NCBI GenBank assembly: GCA_049999765.1
Contig: JBNGIQ010006309.1
Location: 71,825-115,879, forward strand
Reading direction: 5' to 3'
DNA: 44,055 nucleotides
Source: Phaeoceros laevis
Taxonomy: Eukaryota > Anthocerotophyta > Anthocerotopsida > Notothyladales
The translations under genes were made by a program, and so were the position numbers. The notes beneath the pieces were generated by a model. That model made no database searches, was not told the DNA's origin, and was given only the letters and a program-made list of their open reading frames with translations. Below, piece by piece: positions 29,941 through 40,849 of this stretch (positions are counted from its first letter, which is position 1; each line of letters opens with the position of its first letter).

Positions 29941-30623
29941 TTATGCTGAAAACAAGGCGTATCCGAGCACGGCCAAGACAGATGCAGCCAAGCCCTGGGC
30001 AGGGAAGTTAAACTTTGAGGAAGCGGCGCTCTTCGGGGGAGGAGCCGGGCCCTCTGCGTGCCCCTCTACGTGCTCGGTCACATTCTGGGCCAGGATGTGG
30101 AACTTCATTCCCAGCTTGCACCGGTCCCCCACAGAGCTGGCGAAGTAGTAGTCTTCCGCCTCTCGGATGGAGAAATTGCTGGCGCCGCCAATGCCGTTGT
30201 CGGTGAAGATGGGGTTGGTGTAGTTGCAGCTGGCGTAGTTGGCAGCAGTCAGCCGAAGCACATCCTGCGTCTTGCTGGGGTAGTTGAAGACTGAAAAACA
30301 CACACAAAGTTCTTCCGTGAGCCTCCCTTCACTCAGGTGCCATCCATTCATGAGCTCGCTCTCATGCATCTCTACTGTTGGAAATTTAACCACAACTCAT
30401 GCAACAGCCGGTCAAGCACACCCTACGTACTCAGCTTGTCGGATTTCTTGATGGCAGAGCTGTTGAGAGCCCAGGCAGTGAAGTTGTACCCATTGGGCTC
30501 AGGCCAGTTCCAGCCGTTCTCATTGCCCACCGTCCAGGTGACGTGCACCACGCCATTGTGAGCGCTCACTGTGTGAAGCGCTACTGCAGCGCAAAGAGCA
30601 AGGAGCAACATTGCAAGAGCCAT
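29941..30623 (-). CDS. Early nodulin-like phytocyanin lacking copper ligands
   Basis: Two exons, 30623-30431 (donor GTACGT) and 30290-29941, give 180 residues with the intron in the same place and phase as in the neighbour at 28643. It has a signal peptide (LALCAAVALHTVSA), a plastocyanin-like domain (WTVGNENGWNW, FNYPSKTQDVLRL, YYFASSVGDRCKLGMKF), a short Pro-rich linker (GPAPPPKS) and a hydrophobic tail suited to GPI anchoring. The positions of the copper ligands hold Gln73, Ser116 and Arg121, and only Met126 remains, so it should not bind copper. Such proteins act at the plasma membrane or cell wall. Tandem orientation suggests duplication followed by divergence. Confidence 0.9.
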
Positions 30624-31623
30624 GTTAGAAAGGACAGCGCCAGAAGAAGCTCCTCAGCCTTGCTCGGGATCGGAAGGGAGATGGCTTGGAAAATCTGGTC
30701 ACAGCCGCGGAGCTAAAAGGGCTGGAGGTGTCCAGAACCTTGGAAGCCCAGGCGCTGTAGATGAATGCAGAGGGGTGCGGGGCCTGCCAGCAAATGTTGC
30801 CTCTTGGCCTGCCATGCCCGGTGAACACAGCCGAGAGGCACGGACAAATTTCGGCGACTGTACTTCAATGGTACTGCCAAGACGCCCGGATTTGGCACGC
30901 CACCCTTCGCCACCTACAAAAAGCGAGAAAACAGATTTCTGCGATTGTGGTGTACGGTACGTACCTGCTGAGAGACAACATCCAGTTGACCAGATTCTTG
31001 TGCTGGCCTTTAGGAGGGCCCACGGTAGGCGTTTCTAACCGCTTGGTTCAACGCTTCAAAGAGACGAATGATTCCCAGTCTCCCAGAGCATCTGGAAACG
31101 GTACGCGCAGGCTGTACAGTAGGCTGTAGAACGGTAGTACACATTCTATAATAATAGCATGCGGACCTGGTCCTGGTGTACTACCCCGCTCACCACGTTA
31201 GCAAGGGCCAGCGAGGGTCCGGGTTACCTGACGATAGTGTATCTCTGGCCATATCTCTGTATATCTTCCTGTTCAGGCACACAGGCAACTGGCTTTTAAC
31301 AATTGACAATGGCGATAAACTCTTTCGAACAGCTGCTTGCGAAAAATGAGGCTTGACGACTTCAAATCGACAAGTCTGGGCACTGTGCCTTTCAAAACGG
31401 TTTAAATTACGCACATGAATGGATGGTTGCTACTTTCCAGCAAAACTTTGCCTAACCTGCAGGAACTGCTGTGGGCAGTTAGGTCCTGATCGAATGCAAC
31501 TTTCGCTAGCTGGCTGGCTTTGAAGGCTACTAGTACAACAATACTATGAACCAGGAGCGTGTCAAGGGGGGTGTGCGTGCTGTACTTTCGCGTAAAACGG
31601 TTGGGAGATGGAAGAGACCTTGG
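30624..31623. other. Intergenic, no gene recognised
   Basis: About 1 kb between the 5' end of the ENODL gene and the 3' end of lipoyl synthase. It should contain the promoter of the former. No reading frame with a recognisable domain was seen. Confidence 0.45.
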
Positions 31624-33506
31624 TCATCCCGAAGTCGTTTCCTCCTTTGCACTTGCTGCCGATTTTCTATCCTCGTGGATCATGCTCTCAATGTAGAATT
31701 CCCCAGCTCGGTATGAAGAACGAACCTGTGGAACAGAAGTCACCTCATACTGTGAGACCTTATCGAAAAACTCTACAATGACAAATAAACTGGAGTATCT
31801 CCTACAACGGCTGGTTGCAAGACGCTTCACAGTGAAGCAGAACTTACAAGAGGTCCACTCGCAACATATCTGAAACCGATTGATTCACCGTATTTCCGCC
31901 ACTCATCAAACTTCTCAGGCGTTACATACTCCTTCACAGTCAGATGGAGCGGTGTTGGCTGCCCACAACGAGACAAGTGATGCATATGTTAATAACTTTG
32001 CAGATGTTGGGAATACAAAACTGTGAAGTGAACTTGTTGCTTGTTGAACATGGTTCTCATGCAGCCACAAAGGTACCTGTAAGTACTGGCCTAGTGTAAG
32101 GATATCCACTCCTGCATCCCGCAAATCATGCATCGTCTGCTGAACTTCTTCATCAGTCTCGCCTAGACCTAGCATGATAGATGACTTTGTCACCATGCCC
32201 TGCTTTGCTTGTTTGGCATGCTTCAGCACCGACATGCTTTGATCATAGCTGGACCATAGCCACCATCCTTTTAGCTAAGCTTATGGTTTTGCGGTGTCGA
32301 TTTCCAGGATAAGAACTGAACATCAAATATGAAAGTGTGTCCTACCCTGCACGAGGATCTCGTACAATCCGTTGCAGCCGCTTGACAGTTTCTATGTTGT
32401 GAGCAAACACATCCAGACCAGAGGTGGCAACAGTATCCACAGCAGCCAAATCCCCTCTAAAATCAGACACCAAGCACTCCACCAATATTTCCCCCTTGAT
32501 TTCCTGCAATTGTAGAGTATGTCAACGGCTTGCAGCCAGCCAAATCGGCCCTGAACGTCATCCATTCAAGCCACAAATCCAAAGAGCTAGAGACTGTGAT
32601 ACTCGTAACGAACCTTAAGTCTTTTCACTGTTCTAGCAAAATGGTTGCTACCACCGTCAGGTAGGTCATCCCGATCTACGCTGGTCAGCACCACATAACC
32701 CACCCTGCGGGCAGCAGCCACAGCACCATCACATAAGACCTTTCATATTTCAAATACGAGCGCTCGGGTCACAAGGCAACTAGCTCGTGAGAGCTTACCC
32801 CCAGCTTGCAATGGCTGCAGCTGTGTTCTCAGGTTCCATAGGATCCGGAGGTGCGGGATTCTTGCTGGTGGCCACGGCACAAAAACGGCATCCACGGGTG
32901 CAGGTATCCCCAAGCAGCATAATGGTGGCAGTTCCAATACCATCTCCTTCTCCTCCAGCTCCACCACCTCCATTCCAGCACTGGTGCAACAAGATACAAT
33001 TTCAGTACGGCACTTAAAGTTCATGCCCTGCTACAGCCTACAGCCAGGACGACAAATGTGCTTGCTGCACTAACCTCGCCGATGTTTGGACACTGCGCTT
33101 CTTCGCAAACGGTGTTCAACTTGAGAGTAGTGAGGGATTCCTTCAGCTCGGTGTACCGTTCTCCCTGAGGTGCTCTCTGCCGCAGCCAACTAGGCTTCTT
33201 CACATTAGGATCCCGACCAGTGTATGGCCCCAGTCCTCCAGGATAAGCATTCCCTCGTTTGGCGCTAGGTTCGAACAAGGAAGAGGGATTTGGAGATGGT
33301 GAGGAGGACGTAGATGGAGAGTCAGAGGAGATGGAGGGTTTCGATGTATCGACAGATTCCGCAGACACTCGCAGGACGTAACCTGCAGATGCTGCTGGTG
33401 TGGAATGTGAAGAAAGGAATTGCGACTGTTGAGGACATGAAAGGGAAGAGAAACAGGAAGAAGAAGAAGAAGAAGAGAGTGCAGCTGCTGCCATGGCTGT
33501 TATCAT
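31624..33506 (-). CDS. LIP1P: Lipoyl synthase, plastid type
   Basis: Radical SAM enzyme that inserts sulfur into octanoyl groups to make lipoyl cofactor, here for plastid pyruvate dehydrogenase. Seven exons fit in phase: 33506-33075, 32980-32799, 32704-32614, 32503-32346, 32248-32077, 31958-31848 and 31725-31624. They give 415 residues. A Ser-rich N-terminus of about 60 residues looks like a plastid transit peptide. Auxiliary-cluster cysteines are Cys134, Cys139 and Cys145 (CX4CX5C, split by intron 1). The radical SAM CX3CX2C is Cys171, Cys175 and Cys178 (CTRGCRFC). SIMLGLGET and the C-terminal RSSYRAGEF are also present. An ATG four codons further in is an alternative start. It is divergent from RPS13. 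Confidence 0.96.
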
Positions 33507-34086
33507 GCAGAGGAGAAAAAACTTGAGGAAGCTTCGAAGCCTCCAAGAAGTTGTAAGACGACTTCAAATTTCCTGCCATACGCTACAAATTTCCAGTCGA
33601 GCGCATCCGCTCTTCATCCTCGAGGCTAGATTGCTTTGTCCCACACTCATCTCCATCTCCAACTAAGCAGAGAAGCTCTGAAACAGTTAAAGGATGCCGC
33701 TTGAAGCATCCTTTGGTTGAAGTAGTCAAGTTTCAGCAGGACGGCATGCACCTAGACCGTAGAGGAAGCAGGTGTCAGATGTTCGGCCAGCATCAAGAAT
33801 ACCGCAGGAGGCGATTTCGGCAAGGCAGCTACTCCTTCCGTTCCATGATAGCTTCTTTTCCCGTTTCACACAGGCTTCAACATGATCTCGATAAATATTC
33901 TGGGAAGTATTTTGCCGAGAAGAAGTAGCCCTAAATCCCTTCTAAACCCCTACTACATATAGCAGCATACCAGCAAACTTAGGTCTTTCACAGCTGCAGC
34001 ACTTCGTCGTCGCGGTGCGGCGTCTGTGTTGACATCCGGGCAAGCTTGACCTCCAGGCGGTCAGTTTGTTCAAGCGCGTCTTCAAA
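33507..34086. promoter_or_regulatory. Shared divergent promoter region, lipoyl synthase / RPS13
   Basis: The start codons of two constitutively needed genes face away from each other across only 580 bp, so both promoters and 5' leaders must lie here. I see no perfect telo-box; the nearest phrase is ctaaacccct at about 33940. Confidence 0.45.
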
Positions 34087-35134
34087 ATGGGGCGTATGCA
34101 CTCCAGAGGGTAAGAGACCGTCCAGTTGTTTGATTGAGCTGTTGGGTGAGTGGCTCGAAGCGCTTCTGATGAATTTGTCTGTTTGGCATGGTTTTCCAGG
34201 AAGGGGATGTCCTCATCCGCCCTTCCCTACAAGCGGACGCCGCCGTCGTGGCTGAAGATCACCACACCCGAGGTATTTTGGTTTCCCAGTTGCTCTCCCC
34301 TGATCTCTCTACTTGGTCTGCCTAATATTTTGTGATCCGGCTTCAGGTTGAGGAACATATATGCCGGCTGGCCAAGAAGGGCCTCACGCCCTCTCAGATC
34401 GGTGTCATTCTGCGGGACTCGCATGGTGTTGCTCAAGTGAGCAGCGTCACTGGGTCCAAGATTCTAAGGATTTTGAAGGGCCACGGTACACTTGAATTTT
34501 GTTTTTGATTGCCTTCTGTATGCTGCACTGAGTTGAAGTCCTGCCGTGCAACGTGGGGCTTTTTCCGGTGAGCTGTCAGGGGAGCATCTTGGTAATCCTG
34601 TCTGTTCCTTGCACCTTAAGCTGAACAGACATGGATGACCTAGCGGTGCATCTCTGCGTTTTTGCTTTGTTTGAACATCACCATTCCATGCTGGGTTTCT
34701 CAACGGTAGACTGTTTGTGATGCTTTCAGGCTTAGGCCCAGAAATCCCGGAGGACCTCTATTACTTGATCAAGAAAGCTGTAGCCGTTCGGAAGCACTTG
34801 GAGAGAAACCGCAAGGACAAGGACTCCAAGTTTCGGCTCATCCTGATTGAGAGCAGGGTGCACCGACTTGCTCGGTACTACAAGCGCACCAAGAAGCTGC
34901 CACCCAACTGGAAGTAGTAAGTTCCTTCTACCCCAGTTTGGTTCATGAAATCCAGCTGCAGCCGCTGCTTGGGGGTCAATGGTTGGGCTTGAACTCTGCT
35001 TGCTGTCGCTGCATGGGCCCCTGTTTTGCCTTTCAGTTTGTTGGCTCCTCTTTGAGAATGCAGTGCGTGGGCTATGCTGAGCTTCTCTTTCTGGGTGCAG
35101 CGAATCTGCTACAGCTAGTACCCTGGTGGCCTAG
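34087..35134 (+). CDS. RPS13: Cytosolic 40S ribosomal protein S13 (uS15)
   Basis: Component of the small ribosomal subunit. Five exons, 34087-34109, 34200-34272, 34347-34485, 34730-34916 and 35101-35134, give exactly 151 residues, the usual plant length. It opens [20 protein letters not shown] and continues with [54 protein letters not shown] and [17 protein letters not shown]. The exon 4 frame meets an in-frame TAG spanning the donor (TA|GTAAGT). Splicing to the 34 bp last exon removes it and adds [11 protein letters not shown], the family terminus. Confidence 0.96.
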
Positions 35135-35388
35135 ACTCTTCTGCTACGATGCTGCAGCAGCTAGCGCTTGGTGGCCAGTGGCGTAGAGTGCCCTGTAACA
35201 GTTTTGAGGTTACAATGTGCTGAATCTCGTCGTGGTTGCGATCAGAATGATCCTTCGAGACTGTCGCATGTTCACATTTTTGTTCTTAAGCCGGAATGTC
35301 GGCCTTCTGTTAGCACTTCTGCGCAGCTCTTGTTTTGTGACCTGACGATGACGGGAACGCCAAAATCTTTCAGAATCGTTCGAGCTGT

Positions 35389-35697
35389 TCTACGTGTTCA
35401 CCAAGCTGCCACCCAAAACATCATCATCGTGTCCTCAGTCTGGTTATGGAGCCGCGTTCTGTCACGAACTGTAGTTACACAAGTGGTAGCACATGTTCCA
35501 GGAGGCATAAGAATGTCACGGGACTTGGATACGAGAGACCCTCCTCTTGCATTCTGTATAGTGTGTATACGCTAAAGACATGAATTGTAACCATGCGTTC
35601 TAACTTCTAAGCTACATTTCCTTCGGAAGTCTATCAAACACACTGTGACAGTGAGCATCCTCTAGTAAGCTACCGCACTTCGCATACATGTCAAGCG
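35389..35697 (-). pseudogene. PPR relic, one P-L-S module
   Basis: On the minus strand this matches the modules of the 5-27 kb PPR family at nucleotide level, with many substitutions and indels. It runs from an S motif (catacatgtgcgaag region, SLxDMYAKCGSL) through a VFDRLP-like phrase, a lost P motif and a CLLxxC L motif, to the next S motif (ccaagctgcc, xSLV). Its length, about 309 bp, is one module. It sits alone between two housekeeping genes, about 10 kb from the nearest complete member. Confidence 0.75.
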
Positions 35698-36066
35698 AAT
35701 CTATTTCCTTTAACTCGTGTTCCATGTAAAAGCCCCAGTGCCCCACGGTAGACAACAACTATTTAGAGGTGCCTGTAATCCGGAAACTATATCAGATAAT
35801 GCGCTGTACACCGAAATTGTGATGTGGCGCACCTGGCGTGTGGAGAGCACACGCGGGCGTGTGCCAACACGGACCACACATAAACTAAACAACTAAACAA
35901 AGGGCTTCAAAGGGACAGTGGCCCTCCTAGCGGGACTTCTGATTGCGGTTTGGGCTGTGGGTTGTTCTACTCTGGGAGCTGCGAAAATTCTTCCGACTTG
36001 ATCCGGCTCGCTCTCTTGAGGAGTAGTTCGAATTGTGTGTTCCGTGTGCCCAGCATCATCGCAAGC

Positions 36067-36803
36067 ATGTCGCTCCGCCGTGTCACGCAGCTGGTGGCAG
36101 TTTCCGCCAGGCAGGGCAAGCTGCTGGTGCCGGGCTCCCAGCGAGGGTACCATGAGAAGGTAGTGGATCACTACAACAACCCGCGCAACGTCGGCTCCTT
36201 CGACAAGAATGATCCCTCAGTGGGAACGGGGCTGGTGGGAGCTCCTGCCTGCGGCGATGTGATGAAGCTCCAGATCAAGGTGGACGAGGACGGCCAAATT
36301 GTGGACTCCTGCTTCAAAACCTTCGGCTGTGGCTCCGCCATCGCTTCCTCCTCGGTTGGTACGTGGCTGCTTATCTGCCTGCCTGCCTGTTCCAGCGGGC
36401 TCTTCTTGCAATTGCGCACTGTCCGCTCCTGCTGTATGCACTCCCTGGCCGTGCTTTGGAGGTCTCACTGTTAGGTTTCCTGGCTTGGCTGCAGCGACCG
36501 AGTGGGTGAAGGGAAGGGCCACAGACGAGGTGCTGGGCATCAAGAACAGGTGAGAATTCTGCTGGCCCTGCATAAACTACCTGACGCAAAACTCCCAAGG
36601 AGGAGGAATGAAACCTGACAGTGTCATTTTGTGATGTTTTCTCTTACAGCGACATTGCCGAACACCTTTCCCTGCCACCGGTGAAGCTGCATTGCAGCAT
36701 GCTTGCCGAGGACGCCATCAAGGCCGCAGTGCAGGACTGGAAATCCAAGAGAGCACAGCGGGAAGGGGAGGAGGGCGGCCAACAGGTCGTTGCAGCAGCC
36801 TGA
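36067..36803 (+). CDS. ISU1: Mitochondrial iron-sulfur cluster scaffold protein (IscU/ISU type)
   Basis: Scaffold on which the mitochondrial ISC machinery builds 2Fe-2S clusters. Three exons, 36067-36358, 36495-36549 and 36650-36803, give 166 residues. A basic N-terminus (MSLRRVTQLVAVSARQG) is a likely mitochondrial presequence. YHEKVVDHYNNPRNVGSFD opens the mature protein. Cluster ligands are Cys62 (GAPACGDVMK, with Asp64), Cys88 (KTFGCGSAIASSS) and Cys131, the last preceded by LPPVK (124-128), the HscA/HSC70-type chaperone recognition motif. ATG 36067 is the first that yields a presequence. The tail is Glu-rich then Ala-rich. Confidence 0.96.
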
Positions 36804-39267
36804 GCAGGGCAGACAGGGCACGGCTGATACCATCATGACCTGCTCTTGTAAATTAGGCCACTAGATGTATGCTGTTTACGAATTGCTCTCCTCCCAAGTG
36901 TTGCTAACATACAGTACTGCAAAGTCCTGCATACACACACGCCGCCTGAAATAAAACAACTGCTACACACAGACAAGCCATTTGTGCCGTGCTTGCTGCC
37001 TAGCTCCACTAACCCAACCAACAGACTAAGGTTTTCAGGTGTGATAAACTTGATTGTCTCCATACTAGTCATGGCTTGCTCCATCGTGAGCGCTCCATCT
37101 CGCAGCAGTGAAGGGCATCTATGATTGCAGCTTTCCGGATGAAATTATACTCCAAATTTTCTAGGTGTCATCGTGATACCCTCTCGGAAGCAAGGACACA
37201 CGAGAACTCTTTTCATCCCTCCAATGGGAACTTCCCATCTGCTACTACTTGTGTTGGTCATTCATTCATCTGTACGTCTTTCCCTGTAGAACTTTTTAGC
37301 TAGTGTTGAGGTGTCATTCCTGTTGGTACACGGCTGTAGGGAGCAAGAGAACTGTACATCTCATCAATACGGCCTTTCCTCATCGGGGCCAAGACTAGGC
37401 TTTGACCAAGTAGTGGATGGTACACGTGATGACATAGTGAGTTGTGGTCATACCTGCTGCGTAGAACTTTCTTTCTAGCTTCTGTAGGACATGGTATTTA
37501 AATTCTTGGGGGAGGTGACATTCTGGTTCGTCCAGTAGAGTAGCTGGGTCATGCTGTTATTCTCATTGCAGAACAAATCCACTGTGCGTCATTACCCTGA
37601 GATTGAGTCAAGGAAGTGAACAGGTTGCAAGGTTGGTGTGTCAGGTTGTAGAATGGTCTGCCCATCACATATTCTGCACAAAGTTATGCTGTGTGGATAG
37701 GTTGACGCATGGAATGGAGGGGGTGCGGGTTTTTTATTTGTACGGAGATGTCAACGAGGTGTCTGAACAGTCCATTGAGCTGCAGACGAAGCAATGCAGG
37801 AGTTAAGATTGCCTGAAGGGTCATCCACACGGCCCTCAGCAACTAATCAGCAGGGTGCAGCAGCCTGCACAAACGTGCCCCATTCATGTTTCCCTTCATC
37901 AAAACGTTGTAGAAGAAGTTTACCTTAGTGGGAGCCAAAATCGAAGAATTCGCCACATTTCTCTTCATAGAAGTGATCACCTTTGAAAGTCTAGCCAGCC
38001 AAAATTCAGTGCCCCCTGGAATCGCAGTCCTCTTGAGGCTCCCGAATAGCACTGACAGTAGCATCTTCCCCTGGGAAACACCTTCCTGAGGACAATGAGG
38101 ATTTCAGTGGCCAAGGCTATGACCCTGATGTTGGGTGAAGTGTTGAGAACTTCCACATCTGTGTTAATTACCTAGCTATATCACGCATCCCTCCGCCCCC
38201 TCTGCTCTTGCCCGCTGACCACTTCCAGCACAGCCTCATTCATACTCATCCTCGGCTCTCAGACTCAGCACCTTGAGCCACATACCATCTCAACCCCTCT
38301 TCCTGCAGACCTAATGGCGGGTACAGCCTCACAAACATCACAACAGATCGCGGGCCCCCACGGCTGCAGAGAACTTCTTCCCAACGAGAGCCTCCAGCTT
38401 TTCCTTCGGCCCCCAGAAGCTGTCTCGCCCTGCTACCAGGCCCCCTGCACGTCGGATGTAGAGGCTGAGCTGAATGAGCCTTGTTATCCTTGCAAGTTAT
38501 TGGACTTGCCACATTCAGTAGCATGTCGGGGGTGACCTGGCGACCGGTCCCGACAGTTGGAGCTTGCCTATGACGATGGCTAGTTCTCATCATCATTCCA
38601 GCTTACGAATGTAAGCGAAAAGTCTGTTCAAAGTCTTACCCAAAACCTAGCAACCTGGTGGTTTTTATACCGTGCGCTTGGTCATGACTCATGACCCATC
38701 TTTCCTTGGCTTAGAATTCTTGATAAAGTGAGGTAGGAGTGCATTGTTGCAAGGTGATCTTCTTCATCAGCACCCTAAATACAACTAATCTATCTATCCT
38801 AGCCATCTCTACTATGAGCACTCATAGAGTTACACTAGAGCACTTCATGTGAAAATATTATCTGAAAACACTACCATAGGTCATCTCAAGTTAGAAACAT
38901 GGACTTAGCAAAGGTCGTTTATATTTTGAAAGTCAAATTTACTCTCGGTGGCATTTATTCGTTCAGCTAGCTAATATTGCAATGGTTCGTGAAGTATTCA
39001 TTTCACCTCGTAAGCACATGTCTCAACCTAACCCATATCTTGATACACTATCGAGACCACAAAGTCTATATAAGCAACATGCATAAGGGGCGCCTAGGCT
39101 ACCACTCCTTTGTGTGCATAGAAGGTCAGTCTTTTTATTGTTTCAATTGCCTCAAGATTGCCTCCTATGTTCTAGCCAGAAGACCTAGCTAAGGATTGTA
39201 TTGCCTTGTGGCCTACCCTGCCATTTGTGGTTCTTGGTCCTAGAGTTCCAACCATGGTTCACTCCAT
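36804..39267. other. Long intergenic region, no gene recognised
   Basis: About 2.5 kb. Short frames near 37843-38064 and 38246-38596 on the minus strand show no domain I recognise. The part after 38600 is more AT-rich, like the transposon-derived DNA at the left end of the window. Confidence 0.4.
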
Positions 39268-39729
39268 ATGGGTTGTTGCATTTCATCTTCTTGTGCTAGT
39301 AAGAAGGATGATGTCTTAGGTTATGACCCTCCTCCCCTTAGAGATGTTGAGGAAGTAAGGTCTCCCTTCCCACATCGCATTCCACCACTACCTAAAGAGT
39401 TGGTCTCTATTGAAGAGGAGATTGTGCCTCAAGAAATCAACCAAGAGGAGAGAGACCGACTTGCATCAACCCGACATAGACATCCAGCCAAGGCCCAACC
39501 GATAAGTCTCGCCCGATTTCCACCCCCGGCATTTGATCCACTTGTAGTGGAGACAGCAGGCAGCCTTGGAAGTGAACCATCCCTCGAGGAAGAAAGTGAA
39601 CCGGTACCATCGCTCGAGGAAGAAAGAATTCAACAAATTGATGTGGGTCGAAGGAAGAGGAAGAGGCAACCTACTCTTTGGGTACCCCCTCAGTGGGAAC
39701 CCCCAGCAATGCCACACACTAGGTCTTGA
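39268..39729 (+). CDS. Small hypothetical protein with N-terminal MGCC acylation-like start
   Basis: An intact 153-codon frame of unknown family. The N-terminus MGCCISSSCASKK fits the pattern for N-myristoylation of Gly2 with palmitoylation of Cys3/Cys4, which would put the protein on a membrane. The rest is acidic and proline-rich, predicted disordered. It contains a short internal repeat (PSLEEESEPVPSLEEER) and ends in a basic stretch (GRRKRKRQPTLWVPP). It lies in AT-rich DNA without neighbours. It could be a transposon-borne ORF or chance. Confidence 0.35.
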   Translation: MGCCISSSCASKKDDVLGYDPPPLRDVEEVRSPFPHRIPPLPKELVSIEEEIVPQEINQEERDRLASTRHRHPAKAQPISLARFPPPAFDPLVVETAGSLGSEPSLEEESEPVPSLEEERIQQIDVGRRKRKRQPTLWVPPQWEPPAMPHTRS

Positions 39730-40849
39730 GTAAGTGATCTCCCTAACCTATCGCGCGTTGACGTTGCTTCAGTTTTGCATACATATTCCTTGACGTGTGC
39801 ATGAGTTGCAAGTCACGTGTGAGCTGTCTGTCTCGCGGTATGTTTTGCATTGGAATGATTGATGCACAATCGTAAGCTTTCCGTATACATCGTATGCATA
39901 ATCTTGGTCGGGGATGTTAGTGTTTCTGTGCCATTGCAGATTTGTTGATGAGTGTGTGAGCACTCTACAACTATCTAGGGTTACATGGGTGATGGTGATA
40001 GACACACTCCAAAGGTCAGAGTTGGGTTGATCTGAAAGGCTAAAAACAGGCTTTTGGGAGAGGACACCTGCAGGGGGCAGGTTAATTATGAGTTGTTTGG
40101 GCTAGTGCGGCCTGGTAGCCGCCAATTGCAAGTACAACTCGTGTGCGGAGAACGTCTAGGAGCCTCCCCTCTGCTCCACTTTTCACCTCCCGTCCCGACC
40201 CCTGCTCTCTGCGCCTCTTCCTCCTCCTCGCCGGCCGCCGCTCCCGCGCCGTCTCGCGTAGGTTAATTCCTGCCGCTGGGTCCTCCTTGCCCTGCAAGCT
40301 TGAGCTGCACCCCTTAATTGCGCATTGCTCCTCTTGTGCCTGCTGTGTCTCTGAGCTGAATGAATTTGCAAGAAGCTTTCTAGATCTGCTGGCCTCCTGC
40401 TGTGTGTGAGGTCTTGTTGCATCCCCTTCACCCGGCTGATCATGAGCTGCTGATTGCAAAGCTTCCAGTCCCCTGCGCTTGCTTGCTTGTTTGCAATTGC
40501 AGTAGCCAGCAGAACCTTAAAAGCTCTTCGTTTTCATTGCTGTAAGCTGTTGATCCAGGCTCTTCCATCATGAGTGTCGCTCTTTTCTTTCTGGACTGAT
40601 CGGAGGCTGCTGCGACTTTGCAATTGGTGGCTGCCCAGGAAAACCGTGTTTGTTCTTTGCTTTCTGCGCAGGACGGTTAAAATTGGGTTGAAACCTTGAC
40701 GGGCGTGTTGAAATGAATCTGCCTCTGAGCCAGGGACAAGCGATGATCGAGCGACAGTCTTTTTAAGCTTGCAAGCTGTACGAACGCTGCTGACACTGTC
40801 TGTTTTGTGCTGTATTGACAGGTCTGCAGGCAGATCGTAGCAAGCAAGC
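39730..40849. promoter_or_regulatory. Upstream region and leader of the YUCCA gene
   Basis: No coding signal. A pyrimidine-rich, CG-rich stretch at 40160-40260 and a polypyrimidine tract ending tattgacag just before the start codon suggest a 5' leader, possibly with a leader intron. I cannot fix the transcription start. Confidence 0.35.

Noticed and set aside
33930-33965. Possible telo-box upstream of RPS13
   Set aside because: The phrase ctaaacccct lacks the exact AAACCCTA core on either strand.
37843-38596. Two minus-strand frames of 73 and 116 codons
   Set aside because: No family resemblance, no splice-consistent partners, and unremarkable composition.
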